A stretch of DNA of 64,000 bases. Origin: Maratus speciosus. Taxonomy: Eukaryota > Arthropoda > Arachnida > Araneae > Salticidae. The position numbers and the translations under genes were made by a program. Positions 24,637 through 37,346 of this stretch are shown here, in pieces. The notes beneath the pieces were generated by a model. That model did not search any database, was not told the origin of the DNA, and saw nothing but the letters and a program-made list of their open reading frames with translations. The stretch is from the NCBI GenBank assembly GCA_963932465.1, contig OZ010792.1, positions 510,803,100-510,867,099 of the forward strand, given 5' to 3'. Every line of letters starts with the position of its first letter. Position 1 is the first letter of the stretch.

Positions 24637-25265
24637 CCTCATCTTCTGTTGACTATCTATCCGATACCAACTTGCACACGGTTCAATGAACAATGATTAT
24701 GCATACAAAATAAAGAACTCTTTGATTTAAATATCGAGAAGTTTGGGCGGTATTCGTGTCAGGATAATGAGAAATTTATTAGTGTTTCTTCAATAAGTCT
24801 TGGTTTAATGTTTAATCAAAGATAATTTTATGCAGACTTCTAGATTTTCTTCCCCCCACTTTATTTGTATAATGCAATGTCTAATCTATAAAAAGAACTT
24901 GGAAAAAACTGAATAGATTGACGTATTACGCGGACCTAAAATTTGATAGTAACTTCTGTTGACTGTCTGACACTTACGGTTAAATGAACAGTGATTATGC
25001 ATACAAGATAAAGAACTCGTTGATTTAAATATTGAAGTTTGATCAGTATTTCTTCGTGTCAGGATAATGATGCAAAATCATTAGTGTTTCTTCAATATAG
25101 AAACACGAGTTGTTAGTTTATGGTTTAATCCAAGATAATTTTATGCAGACTTCGATTTCCCCCCCTTTTTTTGGTATAATGCAATGTCTAATCTATAAAA
25201 GGGGCTTTAGGGAAATACTGAGCGCAGATTGTCATATATTCGCGTATTACGCGCACCTAAAATTT
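24637..25265 (+). repeat. Tandem duplication of a ~315-bp unit beside exon 1
   Basis: Two units starting near 24642 and 24955 share 'cttctgttgact.tct', 'atgaaca.tgattatgcataca', 'gtgtcaggataatga' and 'aatgcaatgtctaatctat'. Unit 1 starts in the 60 bases after the exon 1 donor, so the duplication lies within the intron start. Divergence is moderate (many single-base changes). Confidence 0.8.
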
Positions 25266-25286
25266 GGTATTTTTCTATATTTCCAG

Positions 25287-25355
25287 GAAATCCAATCCGG
25301 GCTTTCACTGGGGCTTCCTCAGGCTGCTCCATACTGCCCGGTGTACAGAGCATAG
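25287..25355 (+). CDS. Candidate 69-nt cassette exon of the CRAL-TRIO gene
   Basis: A pyrimidine-rich acceptor (ttttctatatttccag) and a donor (atag|gtgaaa) bound 69 nt. That is a multiple of three, so inclusion between exons 1 and 2 keeps the phase-1 frame. In that phase the stretch is open and would add 23 residues reading GNPIRAFTGASSGCSILPGV and three more. It is clearly more GC-rich than its surroundings. The peptide matches nothing I know in CRAL-TRIO proteins; it would sit between the N-terminal helix and the LLRFLR motif. It may instead be a chance island. Confidence 0.35.
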   Translation, partial: EIQSGLSLGLPQAAPYCPVYRA

Positions 25356-25862
25356 GTGAAAACTATTTTATTAAATTCTAATAACATTTTTACATTTTTT
25401 AGATTGCCCGCTGGTGACACAATTTTTTGTATTTAAAATATAAATTATGTATTTAAATTTAAGTTTTGAAATTTATAAACACTGGATTACTATCCTCAAG
25501 AAAACGTACGTTATTGCTATCGTTGTATCTGAGATGCATGACTTAATTTCCATATTTATAAAACTTCTATATTTTTTAAGAGAAATTGGTAATTAAATAG
25601 AAGTGAGTTTACTCTTTAAACAAGCTAAAAAAAGCTTACGAACAAAATTATGAAAAATGAGAAACTAAACTTACCTGCAAGTTGAAAGATTTCGGCTAAA
25701 TGTTAAGGTAATAGAAAAAAGCTCAAGATTTCACCACTGACTTTAAATTATCTTCCAGAGTTTACGCACGTAGTTAGAATAAATCTAATTTTTAAGTTAA
25801 TTTTGTTATGGAATATCAATCAAGCTGTCAACGATTTAAGTTCAAACTAGTTAACTCTTTTG
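25356..25862. other. Intron sequence, nothing recognised
   Basis: AT-rich, no clear repeat end. Confidence 0.5.
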
Positions 25863-26072
25863 CAGTGTTGAATTCAGGGTGTGCGCCGTCCCCCCCCCCC
25901 CCACCCCGGAGCAATGAGATGTACATGTCCCCCTTCCTTCCTGTAAAGTTTGAGATTTTGCGTATTCAATGGTCAAAAAGTTAAATTTCTCTCCCGGAAC
26001 GCTGTCACACCCCCCCCCCCCCTCTTGGAGCTACAAAAATCCCTCCCGGAGAAGTGTCTAAATTCAACACTG
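25863..26072. mobile_element. hAT-type MITE with perfect 8-bp duplication
   Basis: 210 bp; ends CAGTGTTGAATTCAG and the inverted AAATTCAACACTG, flanked by CTCTTTTG (25855-25862 and 26073-26080). Two C-runs and 'ctcccgga' motifs lie inside. Non-coding. Confidence 0.9.
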
Positions 26073-26933
26073 CTCTTTTGTAAAGTTACTTTTTTATTAC
26101 TGGATCTTTACCTCTTTTTTCCCTGGAAGCTGGCGAGAAATTTAATAAAGTTCTTTTTACTAAATTTTTATCAGACTCAAATTCTTTTAGTTTAATTTGC
26201 ATTTGTTTTAGCAATTGAGATACAAGTCTTTGGCCATTGTTTAACAGCTATTTTCTCTGGGGCATCGATGCGAAGCAGTTTGTCAAATTTCTAGTTCATT
26301 TCAAAGCTTTAGCAAAACTCAGGTCTTGAAAGTGGAGAAAACATAATTTGTGGAGATTGTTTTTCTTAGTAACGCATTTTAAGTCTTGATGCTCAATTTC
26401 CTTTAACTATTCAACACAGTTGAAAAGTGTTTACATATTCTGTATTGAAAATGAAGTCGCGTTCGCGTCAGCAGCTCTGTTGCAGTACTGTACATGAACA
26501 ATTACTGAAAGTGTTTTCTTTATGGTACTCTTTTATGTTATGCGTTTTTAACTAATTTTTTTGTTTAGTAGTGTGTAAATTATATCAAAGGGCTCCAGAA
26601 AAGATTTCACTTTATTAGTAATTGCTGAACAGGAATTTTAAATTGTGCTAATGAGTTTCCTAACAAAATTTTAACATACTATGTAGTGTATATACAAACT
26701 TATTGATCATCTATGCACAGGGCTGCACAAAATTATTTTTCGGGCTATTGAAAGTAATTGCTGAAATTGGTTTTGAAATATGTTATGCGTTTTCCAAATT
26801 GTTCAGACATCTCATTTCACATTAAGGGGTATTCTGGTCTAGATGCATAAATTTTGGGCTTTTTTTTTTTTTTTTTTTCCCGAGCTCCTATATTTTTACC
26901 CTTCGTTTTTTACATTTATTGATATTTTGAAAA

Positions 26934-26972
<39 letters not shown>

Positions 26973-27618
26973 GAAAAGTTATAGGCTGGTAAAGTTGGTG
27001 AAAAAAAGGGAGGTGCTGGTTGACACGATTGCAACCCTTCTGGTTATCTGAAACAAATTTACGATTCTTAATTAGTAAGGATGTTTTTTATAGCCCCGAC
27101 CTAAGAGAACAGAAAAATCGCAAAATGGCGGCTGTCTGGAAAAAAGAGGCACTTCGACATTTTTTTCTCAATTTTTGGTTTTTTAAAATGATAAAAATGG
27201 TAAGGCAATAGAAAGTTATATATTGAAGGTTGGTACAAAATTTGAAGTAAATCTGTTGAATGGAACTTGAGATCATGTAAGCGATTTTGGAAAAAGTAGT
27301 TTTGAGAAACTCAGTAATGTAGTGTCGTGAGAAAAATGTTTGATGTGCAGATGTTAAGCGTAGTGCTGATTTTTAAATGATTTGTGCATGGTACCATTGG
27401 TTTAATTCAAGTGGTTACAATACCAAAAATGGTCGGATATTGCATTCTATTCGATTTGCTCCGGCGTGACGGTCTTAGTTGCTGCGTCACTAAAATAGCT
27501 ATAACTCCGTAAATTATTGGAATTTTAAAATTTTCTCTCTAGGATATATTCTTAAAGGTCTAAACTTTAAGAATGCGCAAAAAGTTTATTTTTTTTTAGA
27601 ATTCTAGACATACCTCTT
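26073..27618. other. Intron sequence, nothing recognised
   Basis: Contains a 17-19 T run near 26861, a (TA)n tract at about 26934-26956 and a T-run after it. No gene or clear element end. Confidence 0.5.
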
Positions 27619-28281
27619 GGGGTGTCTCGGAATTCCTTAAAATTGGAAAAGACTATTTTAAGCATTTAATATCTTAAAATATGATTTTAAAACACAATTT
27701 TAATTGGGATGAAAGATATAAGTATGTTCTTTCATTTCATGTATTTAAAAAAAATTTCAGAATTAGAATTTACAGGGGGGGGGCTTCAAATTATCACACT
27801 TGACGAGCAGAAAATCGGCGTAACAGCTTATGAAAATTTTGGTGCCTTCTTATACTTCAGATTGTACTGAATACCCTGAACCTAAATTAATTTGTATTTT
27901 AAAGCATTTTTATATTTAATACAATGCTGTATTTAGCTAATATAAAATTTAGATTATTTCAACAGTATAAATAAGCTTAATTTTTCTTAAACAATGAAAG
28001 GGAAATTTTAGGTTCGGTTTACACATGCAAACATGTTTTGAAAATTTCATAAAATACTGAGGTTTTTGAAATCGTGCGCGTTAAGCTAAAAACGTCATTC
28101 GGAGAAAAATAACTTGAAGTTTCGGAAGCGCCACTTCAGCTATTAAGCGGGTATATTTCGAAAAGCCATAACTTCTGTCCTAATGAGAATTTCAAGAAAA
28201 CAATTGTCAATGTTCAGGAAAGATAGGAGTTTAACATCTAAAAAAATTAATTTCGAAAATTTTTAAGGGTCCAGAGACCCC
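27619..28281. mobile_element. TTAA-type MITE, family H copy 2
   Basis: Left end 'ggggtgtctcggaatt' and right end 'gtccagagacccc'. Flanks CTTG and CTGA are decayed TTAA. The interior matches copies 3 and 4 ('gggatgaaagatataagtatg', 'ctgaacctaaat', 'agccataacttctgt'). Confidence 0.8.
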
Positions 28282-28698
28282 TGAAATGGAAGTTTTATTA
28301 CAGTATTCTGAATGTGTTAGTGTCTTGTAATCTATGCTACTTGCATGATTTTCAGTTTTAATTTTTTTTTTTTTTTTTTAATTTCTTCATGTTATTTTTC
28401 TCAAGCTTTTGTTGATTAGAACGATTCTTCCGTTCCACAGCAATTACTGATGCAGTTTTGTAATTTTTAAATATTTTGAGGTATAATAGCATTTATAAAT
28501 AGTATTACTTGAAGTTTATTAAAAGAATAGTAATATGCGACGGATGTAACATTTCATTTGATAACGTTAGTCACATGTTGCATTAGTCCGATGCATATAT
28601 ATACTAAATTTATTGAGAATTGGATATTAAACTGTTTAGCACAAACTGAACAAGGAAATATACAAAATTTATAAGTTTTTAAACATTTGATTGTTTGA

Positions 28699-29136
28699 CC
28701 CTTTACTGCACAAATTTTATTTTTATGAATTTTTTCTTTTTAAATATGTCTAATAATGGAAAAATAGTATTTCAATTTCAGCTAAAATTTTGTTTTATGG
28801 TGTGTGCTAAATGTATACATTTAAGATTTTAAAATATTGTATTGCTATATTTTGCAACTAAATGACCTTAATTTTATCTACTTAACTCTTCAACCTTTTT
28901 TTATATAAAGTATTCTGTAAAAATGACAGTAATTCTTACATTAATAGCTTGATCGAAATTTTGTTTCCGAAGAACAAATTCTAATTTTTTGCCTAATGCA
29001 GCCATTTGATACGGACAAAATAAGTGTTACATTCTCTGGGTTGTTTTGATCAGTTAGTGATCACATTGAGCCAAATTTATGGCGCATAAAGAAGTGTTAA
29101 GTATGTGCCAGATATGGCAAGTGGTGCAGTGAAGAG
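28699..29136. mobile_element. TTAA-type MITE, family Z
   Basis: 438 bp with ends CCCTTTACTGCAC and the inverted GTGCAGTGAAGAG (11 of 13 matching). Left flank TTGA (decayed), right flank TTAA at 29137. Single copy here, so less certain than B or H. Confidence 0.6.
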
Positions 29137-29140
29137 TTAA

Positions 29141-30024
29141 AAAGTGACAAACGTAATCTTAAGAATAGTGTTAACATTTATAACTTGTGGTATTTTCCAA
29201 AACTTCGCGCCCACATCTAATTTATCATATTTTACATAATTTCGAAGACTGCACAACCATATACATGTGATATTGTTGACAATTGCAATAGAATTGAAAA
29301 ACAAGTTTATATTAACTTTGCCCTTTTGAGGTTTACATTTTTGTGGAATGACCCATAACGGAATTAGTTTGTCTAAAGTTCCTTCAAGAGTAATCAACTG
29401 TTCTTAAATTAATAGGCAAGGTGCCTTTGGTAGAACAGTAATATTGTAAGACTAAGTGATGCACTTTTGACTCGTTTCAACAGATGAGTATCTGGATAGT
29501 ACTTTAATCCGCGCTATACTAGACAATATACCTTTTTAGTTTTAAATGCTTAAAAGAAAGGCAATTTTATCATTATCCGAACACTGACTTCTCAAAGACT
29601 TGTAGTTTTTCATCTAGAAGTATCGGACACTACATAATCGTGGGATATCAGCTATCATGGTTAATAGCTTTGTCAGATGTATATTAAACATTCAGCTCAC
29701 GCTCTCGTGCTAATGTAATGCTAATTATCTGGGAGCACGGCAGTGCGTCCGCCAAGTTCGCACAAGCCGTAAGCTACCTTTTCCTGAACCATTTTGGCAT
29801 TTTTGTTTGGAAGCTATTGTATACGAAATTACAATATTAATGATCGCATACACAAACTTCTGTTTAAAAAAAAAAAAGTAGAGAAAAATATTAAATTTCG
29901 TTGCTCCTTGAAGGAATAAATGTAATTTCTAAAAATGTATTTAGTAAACCAAAATAATTCCTTGATTCCATTAACAAATACAATCGCTATTCTGAGCACA
30001 GCCAGTATAAACATCTGAAAAATC
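29141..30024. other. Intron sequence, nothing recognised
   Basis: AT-rich with a more balanced patch near 29690-29790. No conserved reading frame. Confidence 0.5.
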
Positions 30025-30026
30025 TA

Positions 30027-30251
30027 CACTGTAAAAAAAAAGGGGGGCTAAAAAACAGATACTACTGCCAATCTAGACGCCAGTACTATTTCCGTTTTTT
30101 TACTGGGTTTTTTACACATAAATTACAGAATTTTCCGTATTTCTGATTAAAAACGGAAATTTTTCTGTAATTTATGCGTAAAAAAAAACGGAAATAGTAC
30201 TGGCGTCTAGATTGCCAGTAGTATTTCCGTTTTTAGTCCGCTTTTTTAGTG
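30027..30251. mobile_element. TA-flanked foldback MITE, family D
   Basis: A 225-bp palindrome starting CACTGTAAAAAA and ending TTTTTTAGTG, with TA on both sides. The arms contain 'ccagtactatttccgttttt' and its complement, and inner 'aatttacagaa' arms. Non-coding. Confidence 0.9.
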
Positions 30252-30494
30252 TACCTCCTTCCAAAGTGTAATTCTGGGTGCGTCAATGTAGGCTCGTCAA
30301 ATGCCTGGGGATTGTTTGTCAATAAGACTCAACCTATTTAATCCTTTATTTTCATAGGCACCTAGTTTGACTCTAGGATGGGATGGCTTTCTCAACAAAT
30401 TTGGTCGGCGGAGATTAGGTGAACATATGAATTCGGTCATAGGCCGCTGACAAAGAAGCACGAGCTTCCTCGGTCGATGCTGAAGTCAGCCGTA

Positions 30495-31440
30495 CACTAA
30501 AAAAAAAAAAAATAGGTACTCAAAATTGAGCAATAGTACTCAATTTTAAATACGTGACACTCATAGTTCCGATCCAAATGTATAGTCCAAGAGCTGTTAA
30601 ACATTTTAGGGAAGGTATTTCAGGCACCCTGAAAATTTGTGCAACACTTCTTTTGTAATGGCTGAATACAAAATCGAACGTCTGGCTGAAGGATCGTGGC
30701 CCAAAAACTGTGCCAGACACGTGTCAAGTGCCATTTTTTGACTACCCAAAAAAGGTATTTGAGGCACGCTGAGATTGAGGCAGAATAATATTTATGCTTG
30801 GAAAAAAATATTTTGAAAATGACACTTTAGTCGGCACAAAAACTGTGCCAGACACGTGTCAAGTGCGACACGTGTCTGGCACAGTTTTTGGGCCACGATC
30901 CTTCAGCCAGACATTCGATTTTGTATTCGGGCATTACAAAAGAAGTGTTGCACAAATTTTCAGGGTGCCTCAAATACCTACTCAAATGTTCAACAGCTCT
31001 CCTACTATACTCGAAATTGAGAAACACATGTACTCATTTTTTATCCCATGGTTGTGTTCAGATATGAATCGGAATGTGCTCCCCCCCGAACCTACAAATG
31101 AAAGTAAAAATGTATAATTTATTTTCAGTTCTAAATTAACATGAAACGTTTGATTATTTATTAAGAAAAATAGCAATTATTAGCAAGATACCCAAATCGA
31201 ATATTTTTAACAAGAGCTTTGCGAGCTCTTTTTAAATACGGTACATAATTTCATATTTGAATCAACATCTTTTATACCACCATAAATGAAATAAACCATT
31301 ACAGGGTACAAAATATAGTTTTGTTTGTTTGATAACATGTTGTGTTTCAAAATTGAGAAAATATGTTCATTTTTGATCCAAACATACTCAATTCGATATT
31401 ACATCGATTTACTCATTTTAGAGTACTTCATTTTTCAGTG
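30495..31440. mobile_element. TA-flanked foldback element, family E
   Basis: 946 bp with ends CACTAAAAAAAA and the inverted TTTTTCAGTG, TA on both sides (30493, 31441). An arm at about 30600-30735 is repeated inverted at 30865-30990. Near 30837-30888 a perfect hairpin has about 24-bp stems around the centre 'aagtgc'. The ends resemble family D. Reading frames in it are palindrome artefacts. Confidence 0.9.
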
Positions 31441-31442
31441 TA

Positions 31443-33901
31443 GTTTGAGTGCGACACCCTGTGTTTGACAGAATAATGAATTTAGACAATTTCCTATACC
31501 TTGTAGTGTGCTACAGCCTCAAACTTCGTACTGGGAAACCAAACCATTCATAAAATACCTGTGAGGTGAGAGCTTCCAATTGCTTGCGCTGACTTCCCTC
31601 CTTCCCCTAAAAGTGTGAAAAAAAAAAGCATTTAACTAAAGCATTGTGGAATGTAATGAATCTGCAAAAATATTCTGATCCTTTATAATTTTGTAAGCTT
31701 AAACAGCTTATTTCTTAATTTTTGACGTTTAACACTCTATTCCAGTATTTGAGAATTTCCAAATTTCAAAACAATTTTCTTAATGAAAATATGAAACTTG
31801 GGTTCAGTTTATCTGAAAAATTACCTGTCTAAAATGTTAAACAACTTTCAAACGCGTTTTTTGTAAGCGATTAATCATAAATGTATAATTCATGCTTTTT
31901 CCAAGGTATACCTCGCATTTATCTTGTCAGTCGCATATATCTTATGGTACCATAAAATTAAAGAATATCACATTTGTATAGAATAAGAGGAAACTTTTTT
32001 CCTTTTTATGGTTAACATTTAAAGGAACTTATTTGGTGTTGGCATTTTCTGATTGTTTAAGAAACTACTAAATATCTAATCTGCGGTTTTGATTTTTTTG
32101 ATTGTCTAAATTTAATTTCATTTAATCTTTTGTTTCCCATTTGTTCATAAATGACAAGGATGAACATCCCATTTCTTTAATATTTAAAATGGGACGTGTC
32201 TAACTCCATTTTATCCTCAAGTAATAGCTGAAAAGTTGTCAGAGGAAATTTTGGTTGGTCATAGCATGTAATTGGACTTTCCTTTATGTACCATAATTAA
32301 ATACGAACTATTAAGAGCTATATCTTATGATCTGGTGAATTCTGAAAGCCTTGAAAAGGATATTTCTTTTGAGAGTACTTGAGGTTTCAATCTTTTTAGG
32401 CATTCGGTAATTTTGAATCTTCATAAAATTGCAAAACTTTCATCCTTTAGATTAAGCTTTTGTATTTAAAAAAAAAAAAATCTAAAAGCTTTTGTAAACA
32501 CAAAAATCTGTCATTTAGTCTCTCGTTGAGGTTTGCTTTGAAAATTTATTTTAAACATGAAAACTAAAATTCGTTAAATCGAATGTGATTTAATATTATA
32601 GAAAAAGCGTGTTATGCTTTTGAATCTAAGAACACTTAATTTTTTTTTGGCTTGCAGATTAGAAAATTTGGATTTCAAAACCTTAATATTTATCCTTGGT
32701 GTTAAATTTAAAAAATAAATTATGAATTAGCTTGCATATTTCCAAATGTTATCGAGATTTTTTTTTTCCCGTTTAAAACTTAGTTCCAGCGGATATAAAT
32801 ATCTGATATACTTTGGGCATCATGATTCTTTTCACTCGGTTAAATGGTTCTTGAAATCTTCCAATTACAATATCTTTCACTTATTCTAAAGATTCTTGGG
32901 AAGGGCTTTTAAACTTTTACGATGTGTAGAACCTTCCTTTAGTTAGATCCACTTTTAGGTTGTTCGAAAAATTCAATTGATTAAATATTTTGTTCGTGGA
33001 AAAATCAAGGTTTTTAATAGGTGTCTTAAAATTGATAGCGTTATTTCAATGTCAAATGAATTCTTAACAACTCCACATTTTTCGATGTGGGGTTCGCTAT
33101 GAGAGAAAAAGCAATGAAATTCTAGAGATGAGCTTACTCAGTTTTTCTAACTAAATTCTATGAAGTGTTAAACTTTCCAACAAAGTTGAAAAGTGTTTAT
33201 GCGTTCGGTTTGTCTGGCCGTCTGTCCACGCTCTAACTCCCGTAAATATTACTTGGATTTCCATGCAATTGATAAACCTTATTTAGGGTCACCATGGCCT
33301 TTTCGGTATTGTATGTGAGATTATTAGTTCATTTACAGACGCGCTCAAAAGAATTCCGTTACATTAAAGTCAATGGGGGGAAAAATCGTTTGCAGTGTAT
33401 TTTAAGGACACTACACTATTTCAAATGTATTGAAATTGATATTAATCACTGAATTTCACTAAAAGATGGTTTCTATACAATAAGGCAATACAATATATGC
33501 AGGGTTGATCAAAGAATTCGGATAATTTCCCGATTGTAGACGAACAGCTGAAATTGGGTTTTCAAATACGTTATGCGTTTCCGTATGGTTGAATTAGACA
33601 TTTTAACTCATTGTATCATTATTCTGAATGTGCTGGAAAGTGTTTCATAATCTATGCTTGACGCATGATTTTTTCTTATATAGGTTACATCCCTTTGAAG
33701 ATTTTCCTTCATCATTGACCCTCCCCTGAAAGAGGAAGGTTGATCCTAATAGTCAATTGGAGAGTACGACTAAGGAAGGCCTGGGAAGTTAGCATCTAAT
33801 GCTTAAAGACAAAAGATTAATCGCTATGCCCTTTTGATTCATATTAACTGCAACATATTGCTTCAAAATACTAAATCTCAAATAAGTTTAGAGGCTTCGC
33901 C
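31443..33901. other. Intron sequence, no gene; small piece of dispersed repeat W
   Basis: AT-rich. Around 33290-33370 it shares, inverted, 'aatgtaacg' / 'tgtaaatgaacta' / 'caataccgaa' with 39180-39255. Nothing else recognised. Confidence 0.5.
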
Positions 33902-34305
33902 ACGGCCGAAACTAAGGGTGAGGGCGAAGAGGGGGTCATGTGCCACGGGCGCCAGAACGAAGGGGCGCCAAACGAAGATTTAGTTTGCCAATTTTTCTTA
34001 TGCTTAGTACGGTGTTAAAATCATGTCTGGGGTATGCCAAAGCATAGAAGAATCTAAAGATGTGGCATAAGGATCCCGTATAAAGCGGCATTTTTTTCTA
34101 TTCCGTTTTAAAGATTTTAATGAATCAATATTTGACAAAGCAAATTATCAGTATTGCATATTTTATGATTACTTATTTTAAAATTTAAAATAAATCTATT
34201 AGAAAACCTAGTAAAATTATCTTTGTAAATATACTCTGGGGGGGGGGGGGGGGGGGCGGCCAAAATCCGTTTGCCCCGGGTGCAAAAAGACTAGTTTCGG
34301 CCCTG
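33902..34305. mobile_element. Probable hAT-type MITE, family M
   Basis: Ends CACGGCCGAAACTAAG and the inverted CTAGTTTCGGCCCTG. The flanking octamers (ggcttcgc, gtcgtagc) match at only 5 of 8, so the duplication is decayed. A 19-G run sits at 34238-34256. 404 bp, non-coding. Confidence 0.65.
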
Positions 34306-34418
34306 GTCGTAGCGCTAGAATATCACCCACTCTTTAAATGGTCACTAGTGAAACTAAGTATAATCTCGAGCTAGCGCTTGAGATCAACCCAAAAATTTCT
34401 AGCCTCAAATAATTTTAA

Positions 34419-34610
34419 CTCTTAAATGCATGGTGGTGCATATATGCATCACTTTTTATTAACTCTTAGCAACCACGATTTATATAGAAATTATTACTAT
34501 AAAAAGTACAAAAATATGCTACTAAACTTAAAAATCTCTCTTAAAATTTCTGGTGTCTAATCTTTAATATAAAAGTAAACGCAATTCTAAAAGAATAATG
34601 CATTTAAGGG
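34419..34610. mobile_element. TTAA-flanked MITE, family Y
   Basis: 192 bp; ends CTCTTAAATGCAT and the inverted ATGCATTTAAGGG, TTAA at 34415 and 34611. Non-coding. Confidence 0.75.
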
Positions 34611-34614
34611 TTAA

Positions 34615-35396
34615 ATTTTACTATAAAAAATTATATAAAACAAGGTATTTATATTCACTTATTAAAATATTTAATTTGCAATATTTTAGTTTTTACTTGT
34701 ATTGCAGATGTGCAACATAGGAAAAGGTTGACGTATTATACGAAAAATGTATCTCCTGGATTTTTTTTTTTCCTGTGTAATAAGCCTTTCTGAGAATCTC
34801 AATTTTTTAAAACAAATCATGCCTTTTTAAGGGTTAAAGCAATCGCCCTTTCTGGGTCAAACATACACGCGATCAATAGCTTCTTTCTTATTGTGTAGAT
34901 TGTTCTAGACATGGTTCAACAAATCCTGTATTTTATAAATCATGTACGCAGTAGTACTAGATTAAGCTCAGCTCGTAAAAAATATAATTGGGGAAGTTAA
35001 ATGGTAAAGTTCAAAATTACTCTTCGATTTCTCATGAACATAACACGTTCATCTGAATCTCGTCAATCATGTTGAAGGTTTCGAATTTAGAAACTTTCCT
35101 TTCCTGAGAACAAAGACAAATGACAAATGTTCAGGGACGTGTATTTTGCGTCAGCAAAAAGTTATCATAGTTATCGCTCCGCTCATCCTTTCATTTTCGA
35201 ACGCCTTTATTTGTTTATTCTTTGTTTATCGTGATAATTGCTCACCTTGATAAAGCGGGATATATTTCTGTTCCCGAATAAGCCGTCGCTGTTCTGCGAT
35301 AACTTCAATTAGTGATACCCCGAGGAATTATGCAATTGTCAAAAGCATTACTCGCCTCGTCAAGGTTATTTCTGTTTATAGAATACTTTAGTTTTT
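34615..35396. other. Intron sequence, nothing recognised
   Basis: AT-rich, no element ends or coding signal. Confidence 0.5.
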
Positions 35397-35400
35397 TTAA

Positions 35401-35598
35401 TCCCTTGAGGGGCAAATGATTGTGTTCCTGTAACGTTGAACGCACACCGGAATCTTTGAAAAATTCTATTTCAAAATAGGTAAAAGAAATATTACGGCTT
35501 TTTTCCACCAAAGTTAAAGTAAAATTTAATAATTTTTCTGGTGTAAAACTTCATTAATCGTAGGTGGTATATAGTATATACCGCCGCCCCTCAAGGGC
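35401..35598. mobile_element. TTAA-flanked MITE, family N copy 1
   Basis: 198 bp; ends TCCCTTGAGGGGC and the inverted GCCCCTCAAGGGC between TTAA at 35397 and 35599. Inner palindrome 'ggtggtatatagtatatacc'. Very close to copy 2 at 45407, less so to copy 3 at 45885. Confidence 0.9.
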
Positions 35599-35602
35599 TT
35601 AA

Positions 35603-35946
35603 TTGTGATTCACGAGGGGAAAGATGGTTAATTCTGTTTCAAATAATTGATGTAATTTAATGGGTTGAGATAAAGTAATCTCATTTATAAAAAGAAATTA
35701 AAAGGAAAAATGAAACTTTTAACGGTAATCAACTTTAAAGAAGTAATTTGAGTGGTTGAGAAAAAGTAATCACATTTATGAAAAAATCAAGCAAATTCCC
35801 TTTTTTAATTTCACTTTTTTCATAAATGGAATTACTTTTTCTCAACTCGTTAATCAAAACACAATTTGGGCAAATCGGACTCGCTACTTAAGTCCCGAGA
35901 TATGTAAACCTTCCAAAATTTTGTACTGCATTTTTAGTCCAACCCC

Positions 35947-35982
<36 letters not shown>

Positions 35983-37346
35983 GGGCTCTTTGACATGCTT
36001 TGTCTGATATTGGTGAAAATGAGTATCGGATGTGGGTTAACTGTTTATCATATTGTCTACAGTGAAAGCTACCGTACAATTCAAAATTGTTCACCCCTTT
36101 TCGATGCCACGACTGTTTCATAATTGTCTCGTTACAAGGACTTTTCTTTTTGGCCATGAACGTCGTGAGGCAAATACACTTACGTGAGATTTTTTTCAAC
36201 GGTATTGCAACTATTACTGATTAAAGTTCCTTGATATTTTATAGTGATCTCAAGTTTTCAATACCGCGCTACTGTATTACGAGTTCTAACTTGCTTGTGC
36301 GAATCTAAAAGTACTTTTCTTCTTCGCTAGAAAGATCCTGGAAACTACAACATAACTCATTGTTCATGAAGATTTTCGTCGTTTAGAACTCGTACTGATG
36401 TTAATAGGCTATCCAAAATGTCGTTAACATGTTTTTACAATCTTGAAGCGCGCATAAAACGCATCTGCTATGAATAGCGATTATTTTTATTCTAAGATCT
36501 CGGACTCGTCTTTTTTTTTTTTTTTTTTTTTTTTCGCGAAGATGAGATTTATTAATGAGTGAGACATGACCGGAATGCAGATAATTTTTTTGTCCGTAAA
36601 GCGGCGAAGATGCAAATGAGCCTCTGTAAAAAGAAGCAAAAAACGTTATTAGAGAAGTTTCTAGATTTCTTTTTAAAGAATATTTTCTTTAAGAAGGCAT
36701 TTGCAGCTTTAGAAATCTACTCTAGGTGTAAAGTTGAATTCGGATGTTTTCCTATGGGAGGGATTTCAGCAGCTCTGGGTGACATATAAAGTTCCGGGAG
36801 GGGATCTGTTTAATATATAGGCCCTCTCCCCTCCTGGGCCAAAACCTGAATTCATTAGGGAAAAATAAAGAACTGCATACTTGAGTATCTTTCATACAGG
36901 TAGATTTATTAAAGTTCTGAAGCATTGCGCAATATCAAAATATCACTTAATCAAAAGCATTCGATGTAGTAATTCCAGTTTATTAAGATTAAAGTTAAGT
37001 TTGAATCTTTGTAAAGTTGATCTTTAGCATGCGGATGGACAGCTTGTTATGAAAATCGGATTTCAAGGAATATTTTGCTTCCTCAATATTTTTTGTTATT
37101 TAGGCATTTTGCCTATAGTGAGCATCACGGCATAAACTAAGATAGCATCTAAATGCTGCAAATATAGTATTGCCTTTTTTGCTTCGCCATTCTTCATTGA
37201 GATTAACTAGTCAAAGCTTGTCATCTATGCCTTATCCGATTTCATCATAAACACGTTCGCATGCTATGTCGGCACCTGACGGTCGTAATTTGATTAATAT
37301 AGGCTTTAAAATTAGCACTAATATACAATTGTTTGCTATTCTGCAG
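35603..37346. other. Intron sequence with small foldback and long T-runs
   Basis: Positions 35755-35845 form a stem around 'ttgagaaaaagtaat' and its complement. T-runs: 31 T at 35949-35979 and about 23 T near 36511. No gene recognised. Confidence 0.55.

Noticed and set aside
30794..31117. 107-codon frame and two minus-strand frames with similar peptides
   Set aside because: They arise from the two inverted arms of foldback element E. The shared peptide is a palindrome artefact.
35756..36007. 83-codon frame ending in poly-Phe
   Set aside because: The tail is a translated T-run and the body is a small foldback.
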